Shown: positions 1 through 10,528 of the stretch, one piece after another
How positions within the stretch are numbered: the first letter of the stretch is position 1
How the letters are laid out: the number at the start of each line of letters is the position of its first letter
Origin: Gigaspora margarita
Lineage: Eukaryota; Glomeromycota; Glomeromycetes; Diversisporales; Gigasporaceae
Assembly (NCBI GenBank): GCA_009809945.1
Contig: WTPW01000190.1
Span: forward strand, 494,536-558,535
DNA: 64,000 nucleotides
Direction: 5' to 3'
Made by a program: the position numbers and the translations under genes
The notes under the pieces: model-generated
The model's database searches: none
What the model was told of the DNA's origin: nothing
The model's input: only the letters and a program-made list of their open reading frames with translations

Positions 1-343
1 TCATAATTGATCTATCACTCTGAATTAATAATCACTTGATTTTTATTTGTTAAGCACATTTTATAACAGGCTCAGAACATGTTTCTTTCATTGTTATCTA
101 TAATTAAAATTTTAAAAAAACATATGAATTTACTATATAACTTTGAGCTAAAATCCTTTTAAATCTTACTTATTAACTTTAAATTAAATTTTTTAGGAAT
201 TAGAACAAGAAGAGAAGAAAAATTGAGTTTAAAAATTGAATTAAAATTTTGCTAATTTTGCACAAAATAAAAATGTAACTTGGTTAAAATCAAATATTTT
301 CTGATTTTAAGATAATAAATATATGTAAAAACATGCTCAGAAC

Positions 344-481
344 AACTTTACTTAGGAGTCAGAAGTAGGTTACCTTGTAAAAAAAAAAGGGTTATCTATG
401 TACTAAAGTTAAAATTTTTGGGGTTTCAATATAAAACCCCTTTTTGTCAAGGTAACCTGCTTTGGACTTCTAAGTAAACTT
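344..481. mobile_element. Short MITE, about 138 bp
   Basis: The two ends form an imperfect inverted repeat of about 35 bp: the left end reads AACTTTACTTAGGAGTC and the right end, reverse-complemented, reads AAGTTTACTTAGAAGTC, and both continue into AGGTTACCTTG. The interior is A-rich and noncoding. No target-site duplication could be fixed. It is probably a non-autonomous DNA transposon; the superfamily is unknown. Confidence 0.6.
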
Positions 482-639
482 GTATTTAATTAAATATTAA
501 TACAATAAGTTGCATTTATTAATATATTACTAATTTGATATATTAAATATTTATTTATTAAATAGATTTAAATAAATTATTAATTATAATATAGACTAAT
601 ATTAAAAAATTTTTAAAAAATAACTACTAAAGCAACTTT

Positions 640-965
640 ATTAAGTACTATACATACTCTAGTACTGTACACTAAAAAAATTATTACTCTGTCTGGCTGT
701 TTCTTGATATACTAAGATTTTTGTAACTGTTGTTTCCAGTGTCTTGATATACTGTGGATACTGTAGTTGTTTGTGATAAGAATTTACCCTTTGAAGTATT
801 GATAACTGAAGCCTTGACTTATACACTTGCCAAATATAACATGCCTTCTTTAATACAGTTATCCAGATTTGTTGGTTTGGTTTGATTGGATTTGGTTTGT
901 TCCAGGAGACCCAGACTGCTAGTATTAGTACTTATAGTGCATCCGACTATCCAGTACCATTAGTG
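640..965. repeat. CpG-decayed copy of a dispersed repeat
   Basis: This stretch aligns over about 320 bp with 8190-8530. Nearly every CG in the other copy is TG or CA here: TCTCGACGTACTAAG became TCTTGATATACTAAG, and TATCGACGACCGAAG became TATTGATAACTGAAG. No ORF and no clear terminal repeat was found, so the element class is unknown. Confidence 0.75.
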
Positions 966-1839
966 TTCAAAGTTGATTGAAATTTTATTAATCAGTTAGT
1001 TGCCAACTATACTTGCAACTAACTGGTTATGTATATCATATAACCAATTTAATCAATTAGTTAGTAGTTGATTAGTTGGTTAGTTGGTTAGTTAGTTGCT
1101 AAGTTGTATAACAATGAATGCATAATATTTTGTTATACCATGTATTAACCTGTGCAATATATTCAAATAAATTTCTTTTTATATTCTTATATCAATCTAC
1201 TTTTAATATTATCAATTTTGTTTTTTGTGTAAACGTAAAAACCTACTACCACTTCTACTAAAGAAGAAGCTCTTGAATTATGACAAATTTATACATAGAA
1301 AATACTAACAAGTGTACCTCAAAGTGGTTGCATTTAGTTGACAAATTTAGTAAAATATAAATTATGAAAAGGTATTGAAAATTTTGTAACAGTGATAGAT
1401 GCAAAAGAATCAACTTTAATAACATTGTGTTGTTTACATGAAAAATTCTATTCTTTCAAATCATGCTAATTGTCATTTTAACCTCTTTAAGATATTCTTC
1501 AATTATTCTTTACAATGTAAGGTGATTTAATGATTAAAGATTTTGGAAGTTCTAAATAGGAATATAGTATTGTATGAAAAATATGTAAATTGCAAATAAC
1601 ATAACATGTTGCTAGCTTGGTGTGAACATAGGATCTTTAAAAAAAATACAATATAGATAAGTAAAAATAAGGATGTTGAGGATTGTATAAAGAATTTCAA
1701 CTTAAAGCTACCAAATACACAGATCTTTCAAATGGATTCCTTTTAATATATTAGATAATATTCAAAAGATTGGTGTTAGATTTTTATACCTCATTAGATA
1801 ATGTATAAACAACAATATAGATCTACAAGAAGAAAGAAC
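966..1839. other. AT-rich noncoding spacer with AGTTAGTTG repeats
   Basis: From about 985 to 1105 the sequence is rich in AGTTAGTTGG and its complement CAACTAACTGG, giving a degenerate inverted-repeat block related to the sequence around 2640-3075. The remainder, to 1839, is AT-rich with no supported gene. Confidence 0.5.
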
Positions 1840-2183
1840 ATATGGGGCCTTTGCAGTAGAAAAGTTGAATATGTCAATATATATAATTTTGAGATAATTG
1901 AATTTAATCATTTGTTTTGATTTTTGGACTGATCCGGTCAATCAAAATTCATAATTTTGATTGGTTGAAGATAAATGTGATTAATGGGTAATCTTGTGAT
2001 GCGCTTGGCTTCAATCTTGCACAACTTTCTTTTACATTACATATCTTGATTTTTTATTATGCAAATTGACTTTCATTTATAATTGAAAAATGTTGGTCAC
2101 ATTAAAATTTACCAGAATTTAATAAAAACTCATTTTTTCATTTTGGGGTCGTATTTGCCCTTTCTACTGCAAAGCCTCTATAT
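1840..2183. mobile_element. MITE with ATATGGGGCCTTTGCAG TIR, copy 1
   Basis: The element is about 344 bp. Its left end ATATGGGGCCTTTGCAGTAG is mirrored by the right end CTACTGCAAAGCCTCTATAT. A second copy at 50016-50361, in the opposite orientation, matches it throughout, including the interior around CATTTATAATTG. The opposite-strand copy explains why similar short ORFs appear in both places. This copy has lost most CGs relative to the second. No TSD is clear. Confidence 0.75.
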
Positions 2184-2516
2184 ATGGTTATACACATTGC
2201 ATATAATTATAAATATTTCAAAAGAAGCAAATTTATTCTTTTATTGTATAGCATTTTTAATTAATATATAAATTCTACTAATGAAATTTTTGAGCACTAT
2301 AGCTATAAAGAAATTCAAGCCTACAATAATTCAAATGATAATCAAAAAATTAGGAATATGTACCTTTGCAAAATCAAGATCTCATGTTTTTAATGATGTT
2401 TATTACTATTTGTTTTTTTATTTGAATAAATATAACATCAAAAAAAAAAAAAACCATACAAATATATCCTTCATTTAAAGCATCAAAAACTTTATCCAGA
2501 CAACAATTATAGTCAC

Positions 2517-2556
2517 ACCAGTCTATATGAAAATCATATGATTTTCACATAGACCA
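2517..2556. repeat. Near-perfect 40-bp palindrome
   Basis: CCAGTCTATATGAAAATC is followed directly by its mirror GATTTTCACATAGACCAG around a CATATG centre, so this stretch would form a hairpin. It lies between AT-rich spacers and is not linked to any gene. Confidence 0.7.
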
Positions 2557-2639
2557 GTAGATATAACCTAGAAAAAAAAAGCACAGGTTGTTACATAGTA
2601 CCCATGGGATAACAAGAACTTATATAATGTAATCACGCT

Positions 2640-3075
2640 AGTTGTTTAGTTGATTAATATAGGCAATCGGTTTGTTAGCAACTAGTTGACAACTAACGAT
2701 TAATCATAATCGAACTAGTTTATAATAATATGGGCGGATTTGACGCATATGATGATCATTTGAATGTGACAAAATTATGTCATTACCAGCATTATAAAAA
2801 AAAAACCTAATAAATTTGGCCATGGCCAACCATGGCCAGAATTATCGGCCCATTTTCATGTTTATTTCCTTTTTTAGATCAAGGTGCAACCGTGTTGCGA
2901 ACTTAATTGGTTTAATTCAAGATAATCACAAAATTGATGTGCAATTCGAAAATATCACACTAATGAAAATGCGAATCCGCCCAAATGATAAACTGTTAGT
3001 TGATTAAAAATTGGTTTAAATCGGTTAGTTTAAAAGTTGACAACTATTCTATTTTTCAACTAACGATTTAGAACA
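2640..3075. repeat. Outer inverted-repeat element rich in AACTAACGATT
   Basis: Imperfect inverted arms, rich in GTTAGTTGATTAA and CAACTAACGATTTA, flank a younger MITE at 2732-2982. The likely right end reads AACACTAAG at about 3075; the left end is not sharp. It appears to be an older element that was itself used as an insertion site. Confidence 0.4.
2732..2982. mobile_element. MITE with GGGCGGATT TIR
   Basis: The left end GGGCGGATTTGACGCATATG is mirrored by CATTAGTGTGA-type sequence and the right end ATGCGAATCCGCCC. The length is 251 bp, CGs are retained, and it sits inside an older AACTAACG-rich repeat. The flanks do not show a convincing TSD. Confidence 0.65.
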
Positions 3076-3165
3076 CTAAGTACCATCACATGATAAGGTT
3101 CCATTCGACTTTTTAGTGCCATATAATTTATCTATTTTGGAAAGTTGTATTACTTTTCCATTTAT

Positions 3166-3309
3166 GGGGATTTGTACCAACGTGATTTTGAAGTTTTATT
3201 TATAAATTTTTTATTAATGCGCCAAAACAGGTTTAGACTGCCATTTTTCAGATTTTTATTGGCTGATCTACATATAAAAGTCACGTGGGTACAAGGCTTT
3301 AGCGGACCC
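3166..3309. mobile_element. Deleted relic of a GGGG...CCC MITE, shared by both duplicates
   Basis: This corresponds to 8596-9055 in unit B. The ends GGGGATTTG and GCGGACCC lie between ATTATG-like flanks. The interior AACAGGTTTAGACTGCCATT is shared with the GGGG(A/T)CGTC MITE family. It lacks the 187-bp hAT MITE of unit B and keeps the intact empty site GGGTACAAGG at about 3287. Confidence 0.6.
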
Positions 3310-4706
3310 ATTATGGTAGGAATTAAGTTAGATCGCATATTATAGGTATTTCAAAGTGTATACGTCGTGTTGTGAGAAAATTACACAGGTACAATCAAAT
3401 CTATACCAAGTACGCTTGCTTGGAATTCGTTCCTCTTACGACATTCTTAAGCTGACGTTACTGATCATCAAAATTTTAAAAACAGTTTCCAATTAGTCAT
3501 TCTATAAATCATTATAAGTGGCGCTTGAGGAACATTTAATCAGCACAACATCGTTGTCAATTACAGGATGACCACTAATTCATTTATGCCTAGACCAAAT
3601 TAGACATATAATGTGTAAATATATACGTACGTTCATATTACGGTTTTTTACTAACAACCGTATTCTGCACTAATTTTTAACCTTAATTTATGTGTAATAC
3701 TCAGGAAAATTCACAATATAGGTAATAATTTTGAATATAAATTCATTATAATAATAATCACCGCGGCCTTCAAGATGTTTACACATTAAAGTATTTACCA
3801 ATGGAAATCGAACTTTTGTCATTGAGCTTATTATTATAACTCAAAGCCAGTTTTTTTTTTTTTCGGCACAATATCGCTCACATGTTGTGTACTCGTATAA
3901 ATGAACTAACCTATTGTAATATGTAGCTTGATTACAATTAATTAAGCAAATACAAGAATCCCCGATAACAGACTTTCAAATACTAGCATCGGGTGTGAAT
4001 CTCAAAATCTAAAAGAGTCAAATGCAATTATTTTTAAAATCTATGCTACCAATTATAAATGAAAATACGCATGCTTATTTAAATTTTTCCTTTTATGGTA
4101 CAATCTCTCCACAATGTACTAGACCCGTGGTCGAATCTAGGTTTTAATGTTAGTGAAATATATGAGCGTGTCTTTTATACGATAGTATACAGTAAGCAGA
4201 GAAGTGATCTTTAAAAAAAAAATTATGCCAATTTTATGAATATGATAATAATAAAAAAAAAAATCATAAAAATTAAATTTTATTTTCACACTATGTGAAT
4301 ATGAAATATAATTTTTTACTTAATTCGAAAATTTATGTTCATTGTGAAAATTATAAACGTAAGATTTTCAATACTGGCTCCATCCTAACTACTTAATATC
4401 CTTAATTTTAAACTTTAGTAATTCGAAATGCTATAGTATTAGTAATTTTTTGATTTCATCTTTACAATTAAATATATTCAAAAAATATATAATAATTTAT
4501 TTTTCTTTAAACGTATGTTTCTTATTGTATTTTTTAAAAAAATTATTTTTATAAAAAAAATAATAATACTGTAAACAATTATTAATATAATACATAATAT
4601 TACTATAGAACATAATTTAAATATAGTATGAATTAAATGTATTGCATAATTTATAATGTAGTATATAAAGAGATTTTGAAATCTACAGAGTTTTAATCTA
4701 CTGGGT

Positions 4707-5972
4707 TTAAGAAGTTGTAACAACCTCAAGGTCTTCGATTTCATTTAAAATTGAACTTATAGTTGTAACTACGGTAATACCATTAATATTATCATCAAAA
4801 TCGTCAAGACCTCCCTGTACTATGCCATTAAGACTAACATGCGTAAAATTTTTATAATTAAATATAGGTCCTCCACTATCCCCTGCAATATTGCGCAAGT
4901 TTACAATAAATATATTATCACGAAAATATTCTCCATTTGAAGTAAATCCATTTAACGCTGCAACATACCCACATTTAACATGTGAACGTATGCCAGAAAA
5001 ACATAAATGAGCACCATTATTGGATGCTAATATAACATCTTCTATAAATAATTCTTTATATCGTTCAGAATCTGTATTCCTTACACTTGGTATCGGTTGA
5101 AATTTTTTAATGTCTATATTGATTAAACCAAAGTCTATTGGTTCTAGAAAATAAACGGGCATTTCCCCAATTTCTGTTGTTGAATTCAATGAATAAAGAT
5201 AAAAAGGACTAGCAGAGTCATAACAATGTCCAGTAGTGGCAATGTAATTCATATTTGGTTGACTTCTTGCCCAAAAACCCGCTGAACACAATTTACCGGT
5301 TTTTTTAACTTTATCATAAGTACGTAAGCCATCACCAGCTAAAATTCGGTTATCTATTTTATTTCTCTTTTCGAGATTCATATTATTTAAGCTAGAGGTA
5401 TAATGATTTGTCGTATTGAAGCACTTATAGTAGGTGAAAATCGGAAAATAGTTTCTATCGTTAATGGTATTTATAAATACTACATTATTAGAATTATTAC
5501 GGGTTTCATTACATGAAGCTATGATGATATTATTATCTTTTACATCAATATAACCTATAAAATATTCTGGTATATAGGATTTAGCTAAATTGTATATATC
5601 TTGAAATCTGGAAGTCAATTTAACAGTCGAATTAAATGCTCCTATAAAGTTTAAGAGATTTATATATTGACTTATTTCAGTACGGTTTTTAATTTGCTCA
5701 GACCTAGTGAAATTTAGTGTGTTTATAATTATCTTATTTTGGATTACGTCTATATAAGTTCCTCCAAAATTATCATCATCCAATAATGGCTTCAAGATAT
5801 CATCCACCATAGATAGGTTTTTTTCAATACTCAAATATAAGGGTATTTCTTCGTTTTCTATATTCCACAATATTGCCAATGGTTCCTTTGGTTCTTGACA
5901 ATGAACAGTCAAATAATTTGAGAACGTAAAAATAAACATTAATACGTTTATCAAAGCATAAATGATTCTCAT
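4707..5972 (-). CDS. Secreted streptogrisin-like S1 serine protease, paralog A
   Basis: The 421-residue preproprotein has no visible intron. The ATG at 5972 is preferred over an upstream in-frame TTG because paralog B starts at the equivalent Met. Residues 1-24 form a signal peptide with a hydrophobic core (LINVLMFIFTF). A propeptide of about 180 residues follows, with several N-glycosylation sequons and a Kex2-like LEKR site at 200-203. The catalytic domain then begins near NRILAGDG. The triad is visible: His249 in TTGHC, Asp280 in DFGLI, Ser366 in GDSGGP. The CSAGF...GHC cysteines probably pair, as in chymotrypsin-fold enzymes; a second pair flanks HLCFSGIRSHVKCGY. The layout matches bacterial-type S1E proteases (streptogrisin, alpha-lytic), which carry inhibitory propeptides. 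An extracellular role is inferred; the substrate is unknown. Confidence 0.88.
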   Translation of the reverse strand: MRIIYALINVLMFIFTFSNYLTVHCQEPKEPLAILWNIENEEIPLYLSIEKNLSMVDDILKPLLDDDNFGGTYIDVIQNKIIINTLNFTRSEQIKNRTEISQYINLLNFIGAFNSTVKLTSRFQDIYNLAKSYIPEYFIGYIDVKDNNIIIASCNETRNNSNNVVFINTINDRNYFPIFTYYKCFNTTNHYTSSLNNMNLEKRNKIDNRILAGDGLRTYDKVKKTGKLCSAGFWARSQPNMNYIATTGHCYDSASPFYLYSLNSTTEIGEMPVYFLEPIDFGLINIDIKKFQPIPSVRNTDSERYKELFIEDVILASNNGAHLCFSGIRSHVKCGYVAALNGFTSNGEYFRDNIFIVNLRNIAGDSGGPIFNYKNFTHVSLNGIVQGGLDDFDDNINGITVVTTISSILNEIEDLEVVTTS

Positions 5973-6293
5973 AATTATATTTGTTTGTAATAATAATTTT
6001 GTGATAAACTGTAAATATTTATGCAAAATAATTTCATCAAATTTCTTCGTTGAAACATTAAAACCCGGCTGATGCTAAATTTGGGATCTTGATTTATCTT
6101 ATTAATTATTAATTCTAACACTGAACCTTAACCAAATCCATAAAAAAAAACATAAATATTTTTAATTTTCATACAAAAATAGGTGCGATTTCGGCAATAG
6201 CCGTGACAAATATTATTGCATTTGTAAATTAGGTTAACGTGAAATTTAATTTACTGAATAATAAAGGTTTCAAAGTTAAGTTTTGAATAATTA

Positions 6294-6573
6294 CTTATCG
6301 CGGTTTGCAAAATGATGTAAATCAAAATTTGTAGATCGCTGCAATCACCTGATTGTTGTCTGATTGCATGATTTTAAAAGATTGTAAAAGATTGTAAAAT
6401 ACGTTTTTTGCCGAAGATTCAATATAATTATGTTATTTTCTTCGGCCATATCTATGCACACTAAAAAATCATTACAAAATCTCGAAACCGGACAACAATC
6501 AGGTGATTGTTCAAGTCATTGTAGTGATTGTATGGGTGTGCAGCGATTTACAAATTTTGCAAACCGCGATAAG
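6294..6573. mobile_element. MITE with CTTATCGCGGTTTGC TIR and TTA TSD
   Basis: The 280-bp element runs from CTTATCGCGGTTTGCAAAAT to its mirror ATTTTGCAAACCGCGATAAG and is flanked on both sides by TTA. The 3-bp TTA duplication suggests a PIF/Harbinger relative, although the TIR does not start with GG. The same element, with its right end lost, occurs in unit B (12114-12330), so it inserted before the duplication. A short ORF across it is not a gene. Confidence 0.75.
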
Positions 6574-7247
6574 TTAAGATGGGTTATATATGTTTTTCTT
6601 TATTTAAACTTATTTTATTTCTGATTAAATTCTGAATGCTCTTATTTGCATAATCACATTCACATTTACTGCTAATTAGAGATGGTTAATAATACAAAGT
6701 CGTTAGCAATGGTGTGATCAACATCATCTCCATTGTTGATTACGTTTTGAAATAGAATTTCATTTTATTTTATAATTGAATTACCTAAAGCATTGTTATT
6801 TTGACATTTGTAATTGGCACGTATTCTGCCGATTTGATAAGTTATTAATTTCGAGATAATCCGACATCACGAAATACATTTTTGCATAAAGCTATACAGA
6901 AATTTTACATGAATTATATTTAAAAATTTACATAAATCTATTAACCAAATGTAAACTTACATAGCATATAATTATACTTAAATATAATTTTAAATAATAT
7001 TTATTTAACAGTTACATAACGAAAATTTAAAATATGAAAATGTGTTAAGTAACAAATAAGTAAAATGTTAAAAATGAAAATAAAAAGTTATAATTAAAGT
7101 TAGAGTTAAATTAGGGTAAAATTACGAGAGGAGCATTTTTAATTAGAAATACAACAGGTGTTACCTAGCAGAATTTTGAGATTTTGATTATATAACATAT
7201 AAAATCTTTATATAAATTTTTCGTTATGTAAAAGTTATATAATTATA

Positions 7248-7478
7248 TGGGCTAGGTGCTGTAGAAAAAGACGAGATCTTCGGAAAATCAATTTTTATTT
7301 TGTAAATCTTACAGTATAATAAATCATATGAATATGCAACTTTAAGGAGCTATATAGCAATAATTTGTTAGCACAATTACTTTTGTGTCTTAAATGTTAG
7401 TTGAATCTAATCTTATTTTAAATAATTTATGTAAAAATACCTTTTGAAAAAATTGGCAATTTCGTCCCACCTAGCCCA
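7248..7478. mobile_element. 231-bp MITE with TGGGCTAGGTG TIR and TA TSD
   Basis: The ends TGGGCTAGGTG and CACCTAGCCCA are flanked by TA on both sides, which suggests a Tc1/mariner-type MITE. It is present only in unit A. The related fragment at 16090-16110 shows the uninterrupted site, where ATAATTATA runs straight into the sequence found after the insertion. It therefore inserted after the segments diverged. Confidence 0.75.
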
Positions 7479-7924
7479 TATATTTAAAATTTATTAATAT
7501 ATAACACTTATATAAAATTTTTATCTAAATTTTACGATATATTAAAGTTTACTAATATATAAAAGTTATGTAAAAATTTATTTAGATATTTATAACATAT
7601 AAATGTTACTCAATTATAATACATAAAATTCATAAATATATAGCATTTATATAAGTTTTTTTTTTATAAAATTATTTCTATACATGTTTAAATAAATTTT
7701 ACGTAAATTCTGTATTAAATAATATATAAAAGTTAATATATATAATTTTTGTATAATATTCTATATAATATTGATGTAAAGTTGTAGATTTTATAAAAAA
7801 AATATTTCGTGATAGAATATCAATATGGTATGGATAGTGATATGCCGTGTACTATACTACACATATGTACTGTACGCTAAAATTTTTGCCAGCCAATCAG
7901 ATGTCGGAAAAAAACTATACTTAC

Positions 7925-7950
7925 AATACGTACTGTACGTACTGTACGTC
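7925..7950. repeat. Short tandem GTACTGTAC palindrome repeats
   Basis: ACGTACTGTAC is repeated back to back, with related GTACTGTAC copies at 7868 and 8235 and in the homologous part of unit B near 13936-13965. These are self-complementary decamers with no known function. Confidence 0.5.
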
Positions 7951-8189
7951 CCCAAAAAAATTTATCGAATTCGATTTTTTTGCATTTATAAAAGTTTTTA
8001 AGTTCGACAATTTTAATTCCATAGTTAGATGTATGCGTTGCTATGTGTACAGTACATACATACGTATATATTAAAAATACATGATTAATTAAATAAACGA
8101 TTTGTTCTCAGATCATTCCCGATTGTTCCTATGTTTCCATAATTATATGATGCATTCTTATAGTGTATATATTAAATATTGGCACCGGA

Positions 8190-8530
8190 CATACAATGCT
8201 GTGCATTTGCCTAGTATAAGTACTATATGTACTGTAGTACTGTACACTGAAAAAATTTGACTAATCGTTACCCTGTCCGGCTGTTTCTCGACGTACTAAG
8301 ATTGCTGTGGTTGTTGTTTCCAGTGTCCCAACATACTGTTGTTTGTGATAAGAATTTACCCCCCAAAGTATCGACGACCGAAGCCTTGACTTACCCACTT
8401 GCAAAATATAACACGCCTCCTTCGATATAGTTGTCCAGATTTGTTGGTTTGGTTTGATTGGATTTTGTTTGCCCCGGGAGACCTGAACTGCCAGTATCAG
8501 TGCTAATGGTGCATCCGACTATACCAGTAC
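8190..8530. repeat. Dispersed repeat, CpG-intact copy
   Basis: This is homologous to 640-965 over its length and keeps at least ten CGs that are TG or CA there. It begins near GTACTGTAGTACTGTACACT, ends near CTATACCAGTAC and lies at the junction between units A and B. No coding potential was found. It may be a solo LTR or a DNA element; no terminal signature decides. Confidence 0.65.
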
Positions 8531-8595
8531 ATTCGACTTTTTAGTGCCATATAATTTTCCTATTTTGGAAAGTGTGTATCACTTTTTCCATTATG

Positions 8596-9055
8596 GGGGA
8601 TTTGTAACAACGTGTTTTTGAAGTTTTAGTGTTAGGGTTAGTTTGGTGAGTGTTTGGTGTTTAGCGTGAAGGCAGATATATAGGTAAATTGCCTTCCCGT
8701 CATTTTTATTAATGCGCAAAACAGGTTTAGACTGCCATTTTTCATATTTTTGCGTTTTTTTTTTTTTGATTTTTTTGGCTTCTTCGGTGTAACAAATTTC
8801 AGATGTTTATTGGCTGATCTACATATAAAAAGTCACATGGTACAAGCAGTGTTTAAAATTAATTTTATTTAATATGCGGAAATAAACTTAGCAATTCTTT
8901 TTAACATAATAAAAAAAATCAAAAGTTTATGCGCAACATGTGCAACACATAATAAAATCCGCAGATTCCTAAAAATTTTTGCTTGCGGAATTAACTGTAT
9001 TCCGCAGATTCCGCATATAAAATTTAAACACTGGGTACAAGACTTTAGCGTACCC
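8596..9055. mobile_element. Old MITE related to the GGGG(A/T)CGTC family, TSD CCATTATG
   Basis: It is bounded by CCATTATG at 8588-8595 and 9056-9063. The left end is GGGGATTTGTAACAACG and the right end, reverse-complemented, is GGGTACGCTAAAG. The interior shares AATTGCCTTCCCG and AGGTTTAGACTGCC with the younger family members, and also carries GTTAGGGTTAG. A hAT MITE is inserted at 8847. Confidence 0.7.
8847..9033. mobile_element. hAT-like MITE, CAGTGTTTAAA family, TSD GGTACAAG
   Basis: The 187-bp element has ends CAGTGTTTAAAATT and AAATTTAAACACTG. Perfect 8-bp duplications GGTACAAG lie at 8839-8846 and 9034-9041. Unit A keeps the single uninterrupted GGTACAAG near 3288, so the empty site is present in the same window. 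CGs are retained. A CpG-decayed sibling lies at 28910-29102. Confidence 0.93.
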
Positions 9056-10528
9056 CCATTATGGTAGGAATTAAGTTAGATCGCATATAAAAGTGTTTCA
9101 TAGTGTATACGCCGTGTTGTGAGAAAATTATACAGGTACAATCAAATCTATACCAAGTACACTTGCTTGGAATTCATTCCTCTTACGACATTCTTAATCA
9201 TCTGCGAAGCTGACGTTACTGATCATCAAATTTTACATTTAATCAGCACAACATCGTTGTCAATTCAATTACAGGATAACCACTAATTCATTTATGGCCT
9301 AGACCAAATGAGACATATAATGTGTAAATACATATGTACGCTCATATTACGGTTTCTTACTAACAACCGTACTCTGCACTAATTTTTGACCTTGATTTAT
9401 GTGTAATACTCAGGAAAATTCACAATATAGGTAATAATTTTGAATATAAATTCATTATAATAGTAATCACCGCGGCCTTCAAGATGTTTACACATTAAAG
9501 TATTTACCAATGGAAATCGAATTTTTGTCATTGAGCTTATTATTGTAACTGGACTGACAAACTCAGCCCCTTGTTGAAATTTAATAATATATCAATTGAT
9601 CAGAATTTAGGTTATTATAAACTCAAAAGCTTAAAGCCCAGTTTTTATTTTCGGCACAATATCGCTCACATGTTGTGTACTCGTATAAATGAATTAACCT
9701 ATTGTAATATGTAGCTTGATAACAATTAATTAAGCCAATACTGTAAACTGCCTATACAGTACAAGACTCCCTGATAACAGACTTTCAAATACTTGCATCG
9801 GGTGTGAATCTCAAAATCTACAATAACCAAATAATAACCAAATGCAGTTTTTTTAAAATATCTATACTACCAATTATAAATGAAAATACGCATGAATATT
9901 TAAAATTTTCCTTTTAATGGTACAATCTCTCCACAATGTACTAGACACGTGGTCGAATCTAGGTTTTATTGTTTGTGAAATGTATGAGCGGGTCTTTTAT
10001 ACAATAGTATACGGTAAGCAGAGAAGTGATCTTTAAAAAAAAAATTATAACAAAATGATGACAATTTTATGAATAATAATAAAAAAACTCATAAAATTAA
10101 AATTTATATTCACACTATATAGCATGAAATATAATTTTTTACTTAATTCGAAAATTTATGTTCATAGTGAAAATCGTAAACGTAAGATTTTCAACACTGA
10201 CTCCATCTTAACTATTTAATATCCTTAATTTTAAACTTTAGTAATTCGAAATGCTATAGTATTAGTAATTTTTTGATTTCATCTTTATAATTAAATATTT
10301 TCAAAAAATATATAACATTTTATTTCTTTAAACGTATGTTTCTTATTGTATTTTTTAAAAAAATTATTTTTATAAAAAAAAATTAATAATAATACTGTAA
10401 GCAATTATTAATATAATACGTAACATTACTATAGAACATTAAATATAGTATGAATTAAATGTATTGCATAGTTTATAATGTAGTATATAAAAAGATTTTG
10501 AAATTTACAAAGTTTTAATTTACTGGGT

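Larger units (their letters stand above)
3090..8165. repeat. Segmental duplication, unit A (about 5.1 kb)
   Basis: Unit A aligns with unit B (8533-14228) almost end to end: the left non-coding flank, the protease gene, a MITE downstream of it, and an AT-rich tail ending near ATATGATGCATTCTTA. The offset grows from about 5.43 kb to 5.8 kb and then about 6.06 kb through indels and element insertions. The units are direct tandem repeats. A third, gene-less fragment of the tail lies at 15740-16480. Confidence 0.9.

Noticed and set aside
2083-2271. Short frame resembling 49934-50116
   Set aside because: The similarity arises because both cross the same MITE; the frames diverge outside it.
6430-6624. 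64-codon Cys-containing frame
   Set aside because: It crosses the TTATCGCGG MITE and is disrupted in the unit B copy.
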